Shown: positions 25,278 through 33,807 of the stretch, piece by piece | Numbering within the stretch: position 1 is the first letter of the stretch | How the letters are laid out: every line of letters starts with the position of its first letter | Assembly (NCBI GenBank): GCA_947447665.1 | Contig: CANFJX010000007.1 | Location: 91,162 to 155,161 of the forward strand | DNA from: Bacteriovoracaceae bacterium | Lineage (GTDB): Bacteria; Bdellovibrionota; UBA1018 | DNA: 64,000 nucleotides | Direction: 5' to 3' | The notes under the pieces: generated by a model | The model's input: only the letters and a program-made list of their open reading frames with translations | Told to the model about the DNA's origin: nothing | Databases searched by the model: none | Made by a program: the position numbers and the translations under genes

Positions 25278-26299
25278 CTTCAGAGCCAGCTTTGGCTGAG
25301 CCGAGCGGGCATGCTTTTAAAAGTTCACTCAGTTTCTCGAAGGAAGTTTACCAACGCTCGGAGCCTCTGTTTTTCCCACCGGAGGCTTTTGGGAACGTAT
25401 TTAGCTCCGAAGCAGATGAGGACCACCCAGAATTTAAGGGCTCCAATCACTGGGATATTGCTACTCGCTACCACGAGTTTAAGGGCAAACGAGTGAGCCA
25501 GAATCTGATTCGCAAGCTCAGGGCGTTATCAGCGCAGGCCATTTTAGATCGAGCCCAAGAAGTGTTGGGTTCAGTCGTGCATCCCTTTCATCGTCATACC
25601 TCTCTCTGGAATGATGTGCCCGCCCAGGCGATGGATGTCGATTTTGATTTGGATGAGACCTTGGAACTCTCTCCATTGGTACTTAAGGATGCTACGACTC
25701 GCGAGGCGAGTCGCTTTCCGTTGACTGAACAGGATCTCTGGATGAGTTATTCAGTTCGCCGTACCCAACCCTTGGTCATAACTGTTGATACGAGTCTTTC
25801 AATGACGGGAGAAAAGCTCGCTCTCACAGCAGTTGCGATTGCTGTGGTACTTCTAGAGTTTCCTGAGGATCCGATCGGCATCGTCGCGTTCGAGAATGAG
25901 GCTAAGATCTTGAAGCGCCCCGATGAGAAGATTTCGATTCCTCAGTTGGTTGAAAGATTTTTGGACGTTCCGGCTCAAGGTTATACCCACCTCGAAGAGG
26001 GCATGAAGTGCGCCCTCAAGCTTGTTCAGGAAGTTCAGAAAATGGGAAGTGGGAAAATCCCCTCCACTGTCCTTCTTACAGATGGAAAATACACCGCAGG
26101 TAGAGACCCTGCCTACCTTGCACCTCGGTTTCCTCACCTAGTAATTCTCAAAATGGGTCGAGAGACCTCGAGCCTAGAGCTTTGCTTGGAAATGGCAAGG
26201 AAGGGCAGTGGAGCCCTGCGTGAAGTCGAGGATCTCAACTCGCTACCTAAGGTCATGTATGGCGTGGTCAAGGACCTCATCCGCGGCCGTCGGAGCTAG
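25220..26299 (+). CDS. VWA-domain protein, partner of the MoxR ATPase
   Basis: Protein of up to 359 residues. The N-terminal 170 residues are not assignable; the C-terminal half is a von Willebrand A domain with a full MIDAS site: DTSLSMTG (DxSxS), the threonine in QGYTHLEEGM and the aspartate in LLTDGKYTAG. It has the -1 frame relative to the MoxR gene, which it overlaps by 58 bases. Neither possible start (GTG 25220, TTG 25235) has a well-placed ribosome-binding site; AAGGAG at 25215-25220 is 14 bases from the TTG. Reading may therefore also start by frameshift at the A10 tract (25262-25271), giving a fused product. Confidence 0.85.
   Translation: MDRSRLAGVGGSVLKKKTLASEPALAEPSGHAFKSSLSFSKEVYQRSEPLFFPPEAFGNVFSSEADEDHPEFKGSNHWDIATRYHEFKGKRVSQNLIRKLRALSAQAILDRAQEVLGSVVHPFHRHTSLWNDVPAQAMDVDFDLDETLELSPLVLKDATTREASRFPLTEQDLWMSYSVRRTQPLVITVDTSLSMTGEKLALTAVAIAVVLLEFPEDPIGIVAFENEAKILKRPDEKISIPQLVERFLDVPAQGYTHLEEGMKCALKLVQEVQKMGSGKIPSTVLLTDGKYTAGRDPAYLAPRFPHLVILKMGRETSSLELCLEMARKGSGALREVEDLNSLPKVMYGVVKDLIRGRRS
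25262..25271 (+). promoter_or_regulatory. A10 tract, possible -1 frameshift or transcript slippage site
   Basis: Ten consecutive A residues read as TTA AAA AAA AAA CGC TAG in the MoxR frame, thus containing A AAA AAA slippery heptamers two codons before its stop. A -1 slip leads directly into the VWA frame and would yield a MoxR-VWA fusion of about 640 residues. No clear stimulatory pseudoknot was found downstream. The function is inferred from sequence. Confidence 0.5.
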
Positions 26300-26351
26300 G
26301 GGGAAGCTTAAATGAGCTGACTAAACCTATAGATGGACTTAGAGTAGATTA

Positions 26352-26801
26352 ATGAAGCTCCTCACTCAGCTGTCTTTTTCTCTCATGGGTTCCCTATTTC
26401 TGTGCTCCCATCTTTATGCTGCTCAGGGAAAGCACCCTGTAGCTTCCCGGAACAGGGTTGATGCCAGGATTCAGCTCAACGTAACCTTCGGTGCTAAAAC
26501 CACAGAGTTTCTCATTACTCAAGACCACGGAGGTGTCCGCTATTCGGTTCGAATTAATCAGGAAAAACCGATTGAAAAAAAGAGTGACAGGGCCGATCTA
26601 GCTTATCTTCTGCAAAAATTCAAACATCTCCCGCCTCAACTTGAGGCTTCAGATCGCTGCGCTAAACAGCGCGTCGATGTTAAGGTGGTTGGAATCCCAG
26701 GACAGAATCATTATGAGAGCTCAGCGTGCCTGGATGAGAATACCGACACGGCCCGAGAACTTCTTGAAATTGCCAATTTGCTGTCCTACTGGGTGGGTTG
26801 A
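26352..26801 (+). CDS. Small exported protein of unknown function
   Basis: A 149-residue product with a good signal peptide (residues 1-23, ending HLYAA). The mature part is basic to neutral, with a DARIQLNVTFGAKTTEFLIT beta-rich start and two cysteines (DRCAKQR and SSACLDEN) about 25 residues apart that could form a disulphide. I do not recognise the family. It starts 52 bases after the VWA gene; the ribosome-binding site is weak. Possibly a separate transcription unit, as nothing ties it to the aminomutase genes. Confidence 0.6.
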   Translation: MKLLTQLSFSLMGSLFLCSHLYAAQGKHPVASRNRVDARIQLNVTFGAKTTEFLITQDHGGVRYSVRINQEKPIEKKSDRADLAYLLQKFKHLPPQLEASDRCAKQRVDVKVVGIPGQNHYESSACLDENTDTARELLEIANLLSYWVG

Positions 26802-26848
26802 TCATGCGCGACGAGTCATAGAAATCTTATTTCCAGAAAACTGCGCTA

Positions 26849-26857
26849 TGCTATAAT
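26849..26857 (+). promoter_or_regulatory. Extended -10 promoter of the small RHH-like gene
   Basis: TGCTATAAT, a perfect extended -10 element (TGnTATAAT), 38 bases before the ATG of the 67-residue gene. There is no good -35 hexamer, which an extended -10 does not need. Confidence 0.55.
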
Positions 26858-26895
26858 TACGCTACACGTATTCATTTGATTGAGGGGGATGGTTA

Positions 26896-27099
26896 ATGCT
26901 CGACGATTATAAACTCAAAGGCCAAAAAACAAAAATTGAAGCAGAACTTGAAGCCGACATTGCTGACAAATTATCTAAAATGGCGCAGCACATGAAGCTC
27001 TCATCATCTGAGATTGTGAATACTGCACTCAAGCGATTTATTGCTTCGCATCACGACTTTCTCCCTCCCGGGGAGCTAAGTAAAGCAAAGCGATCGTAG
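26896..27099 (+). CDS. Small ribbon-helix-helix-like protein
   Basis: A 67-residue protein. Residues 12-50 have the spacing of a ribbon-helix-helix DNA-binding unit: a short polar strand (TKIEAELEADI), helix (ADKLSKMAQHMKLS), a turn with SSSEIVNTALKRFI as the second helix. GAGGGGG precedes the ATG by eight bases and an extended -10 promoter precedes that, so it is likely a single-gene unit. RHH proteins are often antitoxins or small repressors, but no toxin gene is adjacent. Which DNA it binds is unknown. Confidence 0.6.
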   Translation: MLDDYKLKGQKTKIEAELEADIADKLSKMAQHMKLSSSEIVNTALKRFIASHHDFLPPGELSKAKRS

Positions 27100-27133
27100 T
27101 AGTCGACCGCTTTGCCCGTCATTGTGAGATCTT

Positions 27134-29110
27134 TTAGGGAGTGGACTGGTCGATCAACTCGGCTATGTCCATCACCTTGACCTTGTCCTGCATTTCTTTA
27201 GATTTAACGCCGTCGGTGAGCATAGTCATGCAGAAAGGGCAGGATGATGCGACAATTCCTGCTCGGGTCTCGAGAGCCTGTTCGGTTCGTTTAACGTTAA
27301 TTCGGGTCCCAATTTTTTCTTCCATCCACATTCGCCCGCCGCCGGCACCACAGCACATGCTGTCGTCGTGATTGCTCTTCATCTCTACCAAGTTAATGGA
27401 GGGCAAGGACTGGAGAACGGCTCGGGGCTGTTCGTAGACGCTGTTCCAACGCCCGAGATAGCAGCTGTCATGGAAAGTGACTGATTCATCCAATGTCTTA
27501 GTTGGCTTGATTTTACCCTGAGTTACCAGTTGGGCGATGAATTGGGAGTGATGGTGGACCTCGTAATGGCCGCCAAAGTCCTTATATTCGTTTTTGATTG
27601 TGTTGAAACAGTGTGGGCAGGCCGTTACGATTTTTTTGACTTGGTAACGATTGAGGGTCTCAATGTTGGCTTTAGCGAGGGTTTGGTAAAGGTACTCGTT
27701 ACCGATTCTTCGCGCCGGATCTCCCGTGCACTGTTCTTCTGTTCCAAGAATAGCAAATTTCACATTCGCCTTCTTGAGGATGCTTGCAAAGGCTCGGAGG
27801 ACTTTTTTATTTCGATCATCATAAGAGCCAGCGCATCCAACCCAAAGGAGTACATCTACTTGCGAGTCCTCGGCCATGGTCTTGACATTTAATCCCTCGG
27901 CCCAGTTGCCTCGGTCCGAGGATGCAAATGCCCACGGGCTAGCGTTGTTTTCCATGTTCTTAAAAACAGTCTGAACTTCCGCAGGAAACTTAGACTCCAT
28001 CATGACGAGATTGCGACGGATGTCATAGATCTTATCCGTGTGCTCGATAAAGACTGGACACGCGATCTCACAAGCTCGGCATGAGGTACAAGCCCAAATC
28101 ACGTCTTCGGTTAGATGTTGATCAATGATTGGAGACACTTCTTCCAGCTTCCCGGCAAGAATTTTTTCCTTATTGTGATAAAGATTGTTCTTCAAATCTA
28201 GAATCAGCATTTTTGGGGTGAGCGGTTTTCCTGTATTATGGGCCGGGCAGACATCTTGGCAGCGGCCACACTCTGTACATGAGTAATAATCCAACGCGTC
28301 TTTCCAACTCAAGTCAGTTATTTTGGCAGCCCCATATTGCTGAACGGATTCGTCCTCGAATGGAATCGGTTTCATCGCTTTTTCGCGAGGAAGTGTTTTC
28401 AGAAAGGTATTCGGTCCAGCAGCTACGATATGGAGATGTTTAGAGCTCGGGATATAAATCGCAAAGCTGAGCACGATACTCATGTGTACCCATTTAAAAA
28501 GGGTACTAAGAGCCCCGTTGAACTCGGGAGTCAGTCCAAGATCCTTTAAGAAATAGGCGACCAAGCGAGAGATAGGCATCGAGCTCTGGTACCAAGGCTC
28601 CGCGCTTAAAATATGAAATCCATTCATCAAAAGAATTGAAATCATCAGGGAGCCAGTCAGAGTTAGAACGATGGTGGCATCCTTAGACTTGCCTAGGCCC
28701 TCGGGACGGATAATCAATCTACGGTAAAAGGCGTAGCCCACAGCAAGTAGTACTAGAAGAGTAAGAATGTCTTGCACCATGACTAGGGCGGAGTAGGCGC
28801 CTTCTCCGATGAACTCAAAACTAGCGCCTTGGTATAAAGTGCCAGCGAACTGTTCTAGCGTTCCCACAGTGATGATGAGGAATCCCCAGAAGATGGTCGC
28901 ATGCATGATGCCTGCAGCTCTTTTTTTGAGTACTGCTTTCTGACCCAGGACATTAGCGATCGTTGTCAGAATTCGCTCTGGAATGCGATCCAGTCGATTG
29001 GCCTTCCCTTGATGATTTTTCATCAAACGATAGAGGAGACTGAATCGGTAGCCTGAATAACTAAAAGTAGACCCTGCCAGCACTAAGAATAGATAAGTTT
29101 GCCATGTCAT
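27134..29110 (-). CDS. Membrane Fe-S oxidoreductase, ETF:(methyl)menaquinone oxidoreductase type
   Basis: A 658-residue fusion: N-terminal NarI-like membrane part (about 1-240, five or six helices), two [4Fe-4S] motifs (YSCTECGRCQDVCP and WACTSCRACEIACP, about 280-360), and two CCG domains (CTGDPARRIG with TACPHCFNT; MCCGAGGG with SSCPFCMTM). This is the layout of EMO/FadF-type proteins, which pass electrons from ETF to membrane quinone, and it lies directly downstream of etfBA. The 106-base gap to etfA holds small hairpins (for example ccgca-ctc-tgcgg at 29194-29206). Ribosome binding at the ATG is weak. Confidence 0.88.
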   Translation of the reverse strand: MTWQTYLFLVLAGSTFSYSGYRFSLLYRLMKNHQGKANRLDRIPERILTTIANVLGQKAVLKKRAAGIMHATIFWGFLIITVGTLEQFAGTLYQGASFEFIGEGAYSALVMVQDILTLLVLLAVGYAFYRRLIIRPEGLGKSKDATIVLTLTGSLMISILLMNGFHILSAEPWYQSSMPISRLVAYFLKDLGLTPEFNGALSTLFKWVHMSIVLSFAIYIPSSKHLHIVAAGPNTFLKTLPREKAMKPIPFEDESVQQYGAAKITDLSWKDALDYYSCTECGRCQDVCPAHNTGKPLTPKMLILDLKNNLYHNKEKILAGKLEEVSPIIDQHLTEDVIWACTSCRACEIACPVFIEHTDKIYDIRRNLVMMESKFPAEVQTVFKNMENNASPWAFASSDRGNWAEGLNVKTMAEDSQVDVLLWVGCAGSYDDRNKKVLRAFASILKKANVKFAILGTEEQCTGDPARRIGNEYLYQTLAKANIETLNRYQVKKIVTACPHCFNTIKNEYKDFGGHYEVHHHSQFIAQLVTQGKIKPTKTLDESVTFHDSCYLGRWNSVYEQPRAVLQSLPSINLVEMKSNHDDSMCCGAGGGRMWMEEKIGTRINVKRTEQALETRAGIVASSCPFCMTMLTDGVKSKEMQDKVKVMDIAELIDQSTP

Positions 29111-29216
29111 AGCGAACTGATCTTAATCAGAACAGAACTTGAATACAACCTGCATTTATTGCAGATGGCATCGAGAGCTCGAACGGTTAATGTCCGCACT
29201 CTGCGGGTTGCCGAGG

Positions 29217-30185
29217 TCAGTGCTCTTTAATTTTTTTGAGCTCTTCACGTAGGAGTGGGATAATCGCAAATAAGTCACCCACGAGTCCATAATCAGCGAG
29301 CTGGAAAATAGGGGCCTCTGGATCAGTATTGATCGCTACAATGACTTTTGAGGTTCTCATCCCGGCCAGATGCTGAATGGCTCCGCTAATTCCGCAGGCA
29401 ATGTAGAGTGACGGAGAGACAACCTTCCCGGTCTGGCCTACTTGGTCGCGGTGGGGACGGAAGCCGGCATCAACGGCTGCCCGAGATGCTCCGACGGCAG
29501 CCCCAATCACGTCGGCTGTGTCTTCCAGGATTTTGAAATTCTCCGCGTTCTTGAGAGATCGGCCACCTGAGATGACGATGGAGGCCTCGGTGACGTCGGG
29601 TCTTGCACTGTTCCCTTTCACCACCTCAATAACTCGCGTCGCGAGTGTTCCGAGATCTACGCTAGTTGTCGAGATCTCAGCGGTTTTAGAAGTATCGGGT
29701 TTGGGGATTCCTAATGCGTTTTGTCGGAAAGTTGCAACGCGAGGTCCAGAACCCAAAAATTCGACCTCAACGGTTGCTTTGCCAGCATAAACAGGCCGCC
29801 TGACCTTGATTTGATCCCCTTCGAAGGTCAGTTGAGTGCAATCACTGGCCAGACCGACACCGAGCTTGGCGGCGAGCCGAGGCATGAGATCCCGTCCGGT
29901 CGGAGTGTGGCTGGCCAAGATTACCGAGGGAGAAAGTGATTGAATGAGCGGAAAGAGGATTTTCGAGTAAGCCTCTGAAGTGTAAAATTTTAAGCCAGCA
30001 TTTTCAGCCAAGTGAACTTTTTTTGCGCCGTAATGGGCAAGCTCCTGAGCCAGTCCAGCGACGCCTTCGCCGAGCAGGGCCACATGAGTTTCATTTCCGG
30101 CGGCTGCCGAAGCCCCGACGAGCTCGAAAGTTGATCTTTTAAGTCGCCCGTCCCGTTGTTCTGCGATCACTAATACTTTGCTCAT
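29217..30185 (-). CDS. etfA: Electron transfer flavoprotein alpha subunit
   Basis: FAD-binding subunit of ETF, which collects electrons from acyl-CoA dehydrogenases. ATG 30185 lies three bases after the etfB stop. The 322-residue product begins SKVLVIAEQRDGRLKRSTFE and has the C-terminal FAD motif: VISGGRSLKNAENFK, VGASRAAVDAGF, QVGQTGKVVSPSLYIACG, SGAIQHLAGMRTSKVIVAIN and TDPEAPIFQLADYGLVGDLF. All the FAD contacts look intact. It sits between etfB and the membrane oxidoreductase, giving a full path to quinone. Confidence 0.96.
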   Translation of the reverse strand: MSKVLVIAEQRDGRLKRSTFELVGASAAAGNETHVALLGEGVAGLAQELAHYGAKKVHLAENAGLKFYTSEAYSKILFPLIQSLSPSVILASHTPTGRDLMPRLAAKLGVGLASDCTQLTFEGDQIKVRRPVYAGKATVEVEFLGSGPRVATFRQNALGIPKPDTSKTAEISTTSVDLGTLATRVIEVVKGNSARPDVTEASIVISGGRSLKNAENFKILEDTADVIGAAVGASRAAVDAGFRPHRDQVGQTGKVVSPSLYIACGISGAIQHLAGMRTSKVIVAINTDPEAPIFQLADYGLVGDLFAIIPLLREELKKIKEH

Positions 30186-30187
30186 AA

Positions 30188-30961
30188 TCACACTACCTTT
30201 GCTTCTTCATGTAAGAGTCGGACGAGTTCTTTTGCTTGCGCAGCTGGATCACCACTAATCTTTTTACCGGCCTGCTTCGGTGGTGGCAGCTGGAAGTTTT
30301 TGTATCTGATTTTTTGATCAGCTTCGGAAGTTCCAACGTCGCTCGGCTTAAGCGTTTTCACTTCCTTCTTTTTTGCCTTCATAATATTTGGCAAACTTGC
30401 GTATCTTGGTTCGTTCAGGCCCTTTTGAGCAGCGATTAAAAGAGGGAAGGAGGCTTCAACCATTTCAAATGAGCCGCCCTCGATTTCACGCTTACACCTC
30501 ACGCCAGAAGGTAAGTACTCTGTGCCTAAAACTACCGTAACAGAGGGAATTCCCAGGTATTCAGCGACGAGCTGGCTGACTTGGGCAGCACCATCATCAA
30601 TGGCCTCTTTGCCAGTGAAAATTACGTCAAACTTGCTTTCCTTTTTGAGAGCTCCAGCGATCGACTTGGCGACCCAATTGTTATCTGCACTTTCGGGAAG
30701 GTCGACATGAATCGCTGAGTCAGCGCCCATGGCCAAGGCCGTTCTCATCGCCTCAACCACTCGGACAGGTCCAGCAGAAACCACGGTAGCGGTACTCCCT
30801 GGATTTTTATCCCTCAGGCGGAGTGCTTCCTCAATGGCGAGTTCGTCATAGGGAGATACAATCCATTTGATCCCCGTGGTGTCGATCCCATTTTGGTCAG
30901 CATTGAGCTTAATTTTAGTTTCAGTGTCAGGCACTTGCTTTATGCAAACATAAATATTCAT
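30188..30961 (-). CDS. etfB: Electron transfer flavoprotein beta subunit
   Basis: Partner of EtfA; holds AMP or, in bifurcating forms, a second FAD. ATG 30961 is chosen: MNIYVCIKQVPDTETKIKLN is the standard start and AGAAGGAA precedes it. The 257-residue product has NPYDELAIEEALR-like SPYDELAIEEALRLRD, DVIFTGKEAIDDGAAQV and the signature region EVEGGSFEMVEASFPLLI-like (IEGGSFEMVEASFPLL). It starts ten bases after the dapL stop, so it is cotranscribed with lysine biosynthesis genes. Nothing here clearly separates bifurcating from ordinary ETF. Confidence 0.95.
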   Translation of the reverse strand: MNIYVCIKQVPDTETKIKLNADQNGIDTTGIKWIVSPYDELAIEEALRLRDKNPGSTATVVSAGPVRVVEAMRTALAMGADSAIHVDLPESADNNWVAKSIAGALKKESKFDVIFTGKEAIDDGAAQVSQLVAEYLGIPSVTVVLGTEYLPSGVRCKREIEGGSFEMVEASFPLLIAAQKGLNEPRYASLPNIMKAKKKEVKTLKPSDVGTSEADQKIRYKNFQLPPPKQAGKKISGDPAAQAKELVRLLHEEAKVV

Positions 30962-30971
30962 AGTTTCCTTC

Positions 30972-32147
30972 TTATACCGAGACTTGGAGTGCTTGCGCAA
31001 CTTGTTTTAGAATTTCAATATCAGAGCAGAGCGTAAACCGGACGTATCCTTCACCTTCACTGCCGAACCCAGTCCCCGGGGTGGAAATAATCCCTTTTTC
31101 TCGGATGAGGTTCATGACAAAATCTTCTGATTTTTGGCTTCCTGGAAGTTTGGCCCATGCGTAGAAGGTTGCTTCAGGCAGTGGGCAATCCAAACCGATC
31201 GCTTGAAGGGCTGGAACTAAAACATCCCGGCGTTTTTGGTAAATCGCTCGGAGCTCCGTACAAAAGGGTTCAGAGTGATCCAGGGCCTCAGTTCCCGCTT
31301 CTTGGCAGGCGTTAAAAATCCCAGAGTCAATATTGGTTTTCACTTGGGCCAACGCTTCGATAATTTTGGAATTACCCGCGACGAAGCCAACTCGCCAGCC
31401 CGTCATATTAAATGTTTTTGATAAGCTGTGAAATTCGCATCCGATATCTCGAGCACCAGGCACTTCGAGGAAGCTGAGTTGCTTTTTCCCGTCGAAGTAA
31501 ATTTCAGAGTAAGCATTGTCATGGCAAACGATGATCTGATGCTTCTTAGCGAACTTGACGACTTCTTCAAAAAATCCGTAGCTCGCCGAAGCAGAGGTGG
31601 GATTGTTCGGGTAGTTTAGGAATAAGAGTCGGACTTTTGGTCCCTTTTTGACCAGGGTTTCAAGTTCTGCAAAATCGGGAAGAAATTGATTTTTTTGCCT
31701 GAGTCCGAATTGGAGAGATACACCCCCTGCAAAAGAAGTCGCTGTTTGGTAGACGGGGTATCCTGGGTTTGGGACCAGAACCGCCTCACCCGGATTAACA
31801 AACGCTAGAGGAATGTGAGCAATTCCCTCTTTTGAGCCAATGAGTGCAAGTACCTCATTTTCAGGATTGAGTTGCACTCCAAAGCGCCGCTCATACCAAC
31901 TCGCGGCGGCTTTTCTGAACTCAATCATGCCCCAATAAGAGGGGTACTGATGGTTCTGGGGCTTTTTGGCGGCTGAGACCAGCCGGTCGATAATGAACTG
32001 CGGAGTAGGTAAGTCAGGATCCCCAATTCCGAGCGGAACGAGCTTGCGACCCTTTTTTAATTCCTCTTGTTTGATTTTATCGATTCGAGCAAATATGTAC
32101 GGCGGTAGTTGCTTGATTCGATCAGCTACTTCAAAAGTGGTTGCCAT
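30972..32147 (-). CDS. dapL: LL-diaminopimelate aminotransferase
   Basis: PLP class I/II aminotransferase making LL-diaminopimelate directly from tetrahydrodipicolinate and glutamate. The 391 residues show PLGIGDPDLPTPQFIIDRL, QYPSYWGMIEFRKAAASWY, LIGSKEGIAHIPLAFVNPGE, LFLNYPNNPTSA, CHDNAYSEIYFDG and the Schiff-base site SLSKTFNMTGWRVGFVAGN. These fit the DapL2 form. Placed with dapA and dapB, it makes the succinylase genes (dapD, dapC, dapE) unnecessary for lysine synthesis; dapF is not in the window. The stop is ten bases from etfB. Confidence 0.88.
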   Translation of the reverse strand: MATTFEVADRIKQLPPYIFARIDKIKQEELKKGRKLVPLGIGDPDLPTPQFIIDRLVSAAKKPQNHQYPSYWGMIEFRKAAASWYERRFGVQLNPENEVLALIGSKEGIAHIPLAFVNPGEAVLVPNPGYPVYQTATSFAGGVSLQFGLRQKNQFLPDFAELETLVKKGPKVRLLFLNYPNNPTSASASYGFFEEVVKFAKKHQIIVCHDNAYSEIYFDGKKQLSFLEVPGARDIGCEFHSLSKTFNMTGWRVGFVAGNSKIIEALAQVKTNIDSGIFNACQEAGTEALDHSEPFCTELRAIYQKRRDVLVPALQAIGLDCPLPEATFYAWAKLPGSQKSEDFVMNLIREKGIISTPGTGFGSEGEGYVRFTLCSDIEILKQVAQALQVSV

Positions 32148-32148
32148 C

Positions 32149-32871
32149 TTAAGATACTCCTAGGGATTCAGTTTTAAGGGATTCAAAATAATCGCTCATC
32201 CCCAGGGTTTTGTTTGTTTGGGGAGGTGCTTGAGTAAGCCATTTTGCTACTTGGATGGCGCCTCGGGCAAAGATCGATCGATCCTGAGCATGATGCGAGA
32301 GGGTGATTTGATCCCCAGCGCCGAAGAAGGTAACTTCATGGTCGCCGATGACTTCGCCGGCTCGGATGCTCTGAGTCTGGATCTGGTCCGGATTTTGAGG
32401 GCTGATGGACTTTTGAAGGGTTCGCGCTGTTCCACTCGGGGCATCTTTTTTGTGACAGTGGTGTCGCTCAATGATGACTGGAGTGTATTCTAGCTTTTTG
32501 AATAAGGGCGCATAATCCTTTAGAATCATCGAGAGAGCAAATACCCCAGATGAGAAATTCGAGGCGACTAAGACGGGCGTGAGTTGGGAAAGGCTTTCGA
32601 TGACGGCGTAATCTTCTGGAGCCCAGCCCGTGCTACCTACTACGAATCTTGGCAGATTTTTTGCTCTCTTCACTGCCAAAGATGCGAGTTGAGCCATCAC
32701 TGGGGGAAGCGACACGTCAATGACAACATCAGTGGATAGAAGAGGCTCGAGTGAGTCCCCCTTTCGAGCAAAGGCGACTACTTCGATTTCTGATTTGAAC
32801 TCCGACTGAATCAGGCTGGTGATGAGAGTGCCCATCCGGCCAGTGGCCCCAAGAAGTCCTAGGCGAATCAT
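32149..32871 (-). CDS. dapB: 4-hydroxy-tetrahydrodipicolinate reductase
   Basis: Reduces the DapA product to tetrahydrodipicolinate with NAD(P)H. ATG 32871 overlaps the dapA stop as ATGA and begins MIRLGLLGATGRMGTLI, the Rossmann motif. The 240-residue product has VVGSTGWAPEDYAVI, SNFSSGVFALSMIL, the catalytic IERHHCHKKDAPSGTA (histidine pair and lysine) and GDHEVTFFGAGDQITLSHHA. The enzyme is short but complete. It stops one base before the dapL ATG. Confidence 0.95.
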   Translation of the reverse strand: MIRLGLLGATGRMGTLITSLIQSEFKSEIEVVAFARKGDSLEPLLSTDVVIDVSLPPVMAQLASLAVKRAKNLPRFVVGSTGWAPEDYAVIESLSQLTPVLVASNFSSGVFALSMILKDYAPLFKKLEYTPVIIERHHCHKKDAPSGTARTLQKSISPQNPDQIQTQSIRAGEVIGDHEVTFFGAGDQITLSHHAQDRSIFARGAIQVAKWLTQAPPQTNKTLGMSDYFESLKTESLGVS

Positions 32872-33764
32872 GAATGGCCTCGAACGATTTGGCATTCACT
32901 CAAGCTACTCTCGAGTTTCCGTAAGTTTTGATTTTGGAGGGGTGCGAGAGGAAGGCGTACCTGAGCCTTGCACCAACCCAGAGAAGCCATGGCCGCTTTG
33001 ATGGGCGCTGGGTTGGATTCAATGAATAGATCCCGAAAAAGTGGGTAGTATTTTGTATGAATTTCGAGAGCCTTTTTCATGTTTCCCTCGTCAAATGCCT
33101 TCTGTAGGGAGACCATTGCGCGGGGAAAAAGATTGCTCGCAACAGAGATGATTCCGACCGCCCCAACGGAGAGAAGTGACAAATAGCTAGCGTCGTCGCC
33201 TGATAAAATATCAAGGGCTCCGCCGTCTTTGGACAGTTGATCGAGAATTTCGGAAGTGAACACGGGGTTGCCCGTGGCCTCCTTGAGTGACCGAATTCGC
33301 GGATGCTTCGACAAGCGGGAGATGGTTTCTGCCGTTAGAGAGACCCCAGTGCGAGAGGGCACGTTGTAGAGAGTGACCTCGCAGTCAATCGCTGAGGCGA
33401 CGGTCTTAAAATGTTCTTCTAATCCTGCTTGAGATGGCTTGTTGTAATAGGGAGTAACGAGAAGGACTCCTTGGACTCCGACTGAGGAAGCCCATTTTGA
33501 AAACTCTACGGTTTCGCGAGTCTGGTTGGATCCGGTACCGGCGACGACTTGAACCGAGGAGCCTTTCAGCTCTTGGATGCATGTTTGAATGAGAGTCTTC
33601 TTCTCATCGATACTCAGCGTTGGAGCCTCTCCAGTTGTCCCACAAGGAATTACGCCGGTAATTCCTGCATCCACCTGGTCCTTGAGGATTTTCTTCAGCG
33701 AATTAAGATCGAGTTCCCCACTCTCAGTGAACGGGGTAATAATGGCGGTCCAAACTCCACGCAT
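32868..33764 (-). CDS. dapA: 4-hydroxy-tetrahydrodipicolinate synthase
   Basis: Condenses pyruvate with aspartate semialdehyde, the first committed step to lysine and meso-DAP. The 298 residues have VWTAIITPFTESGELDLNSL, the GTTGEAPTLS site (pyruvate carboxylate and the threonine of the proton relay), VTPYYNKPSQAGLEEHF, YNVPSRTGVSL (catalytic Tyr and Arg) and SLKEATGN with the Schiff-base lysine. The C-terminal domain is slightly shorter than in E. coli. Coupled to dapB by four bases. Confidence 0.96.
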   Translation of the reverse strand: MRGVWTAIITPFTESGELDLNSLKKILKDQVDAGITGVIPCGTTGEAPTLSIDEKKTLIQTCIQELKGSSVQVVAGTGSNQTRETVEFSKWASSVGVQGVLLVTPYYNKPSQAGLEEHFKTVASAIDCEVTLYNVPSRTGVSLTAETISRLSKHPRIRSLKEATGNPVFTSEILDQLSKDGGALDILSGDDASYLSLLSVGAVGIISVASNLFPRAMVSLQKAFDEGNMKKALEIHTKYYPLFRDLFIESNPAPIKAAMASLGWCKAQVRLPLAPLQNQNLRKLESSLSECQIVRGHS

Positions 33765-33807
33765 TTGAGCTCCTTTTGCCTGATAACTAGCATTTTAGGG
33801 CGGGTTG

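Noticed and set aside
31616..31801. Frames antisense to dapL, etfA, clpB, htrA and other long genes
   Set aside because: All are shadows of strongly recognised genes with no ribosome-binding site, no known motif and biased composition.
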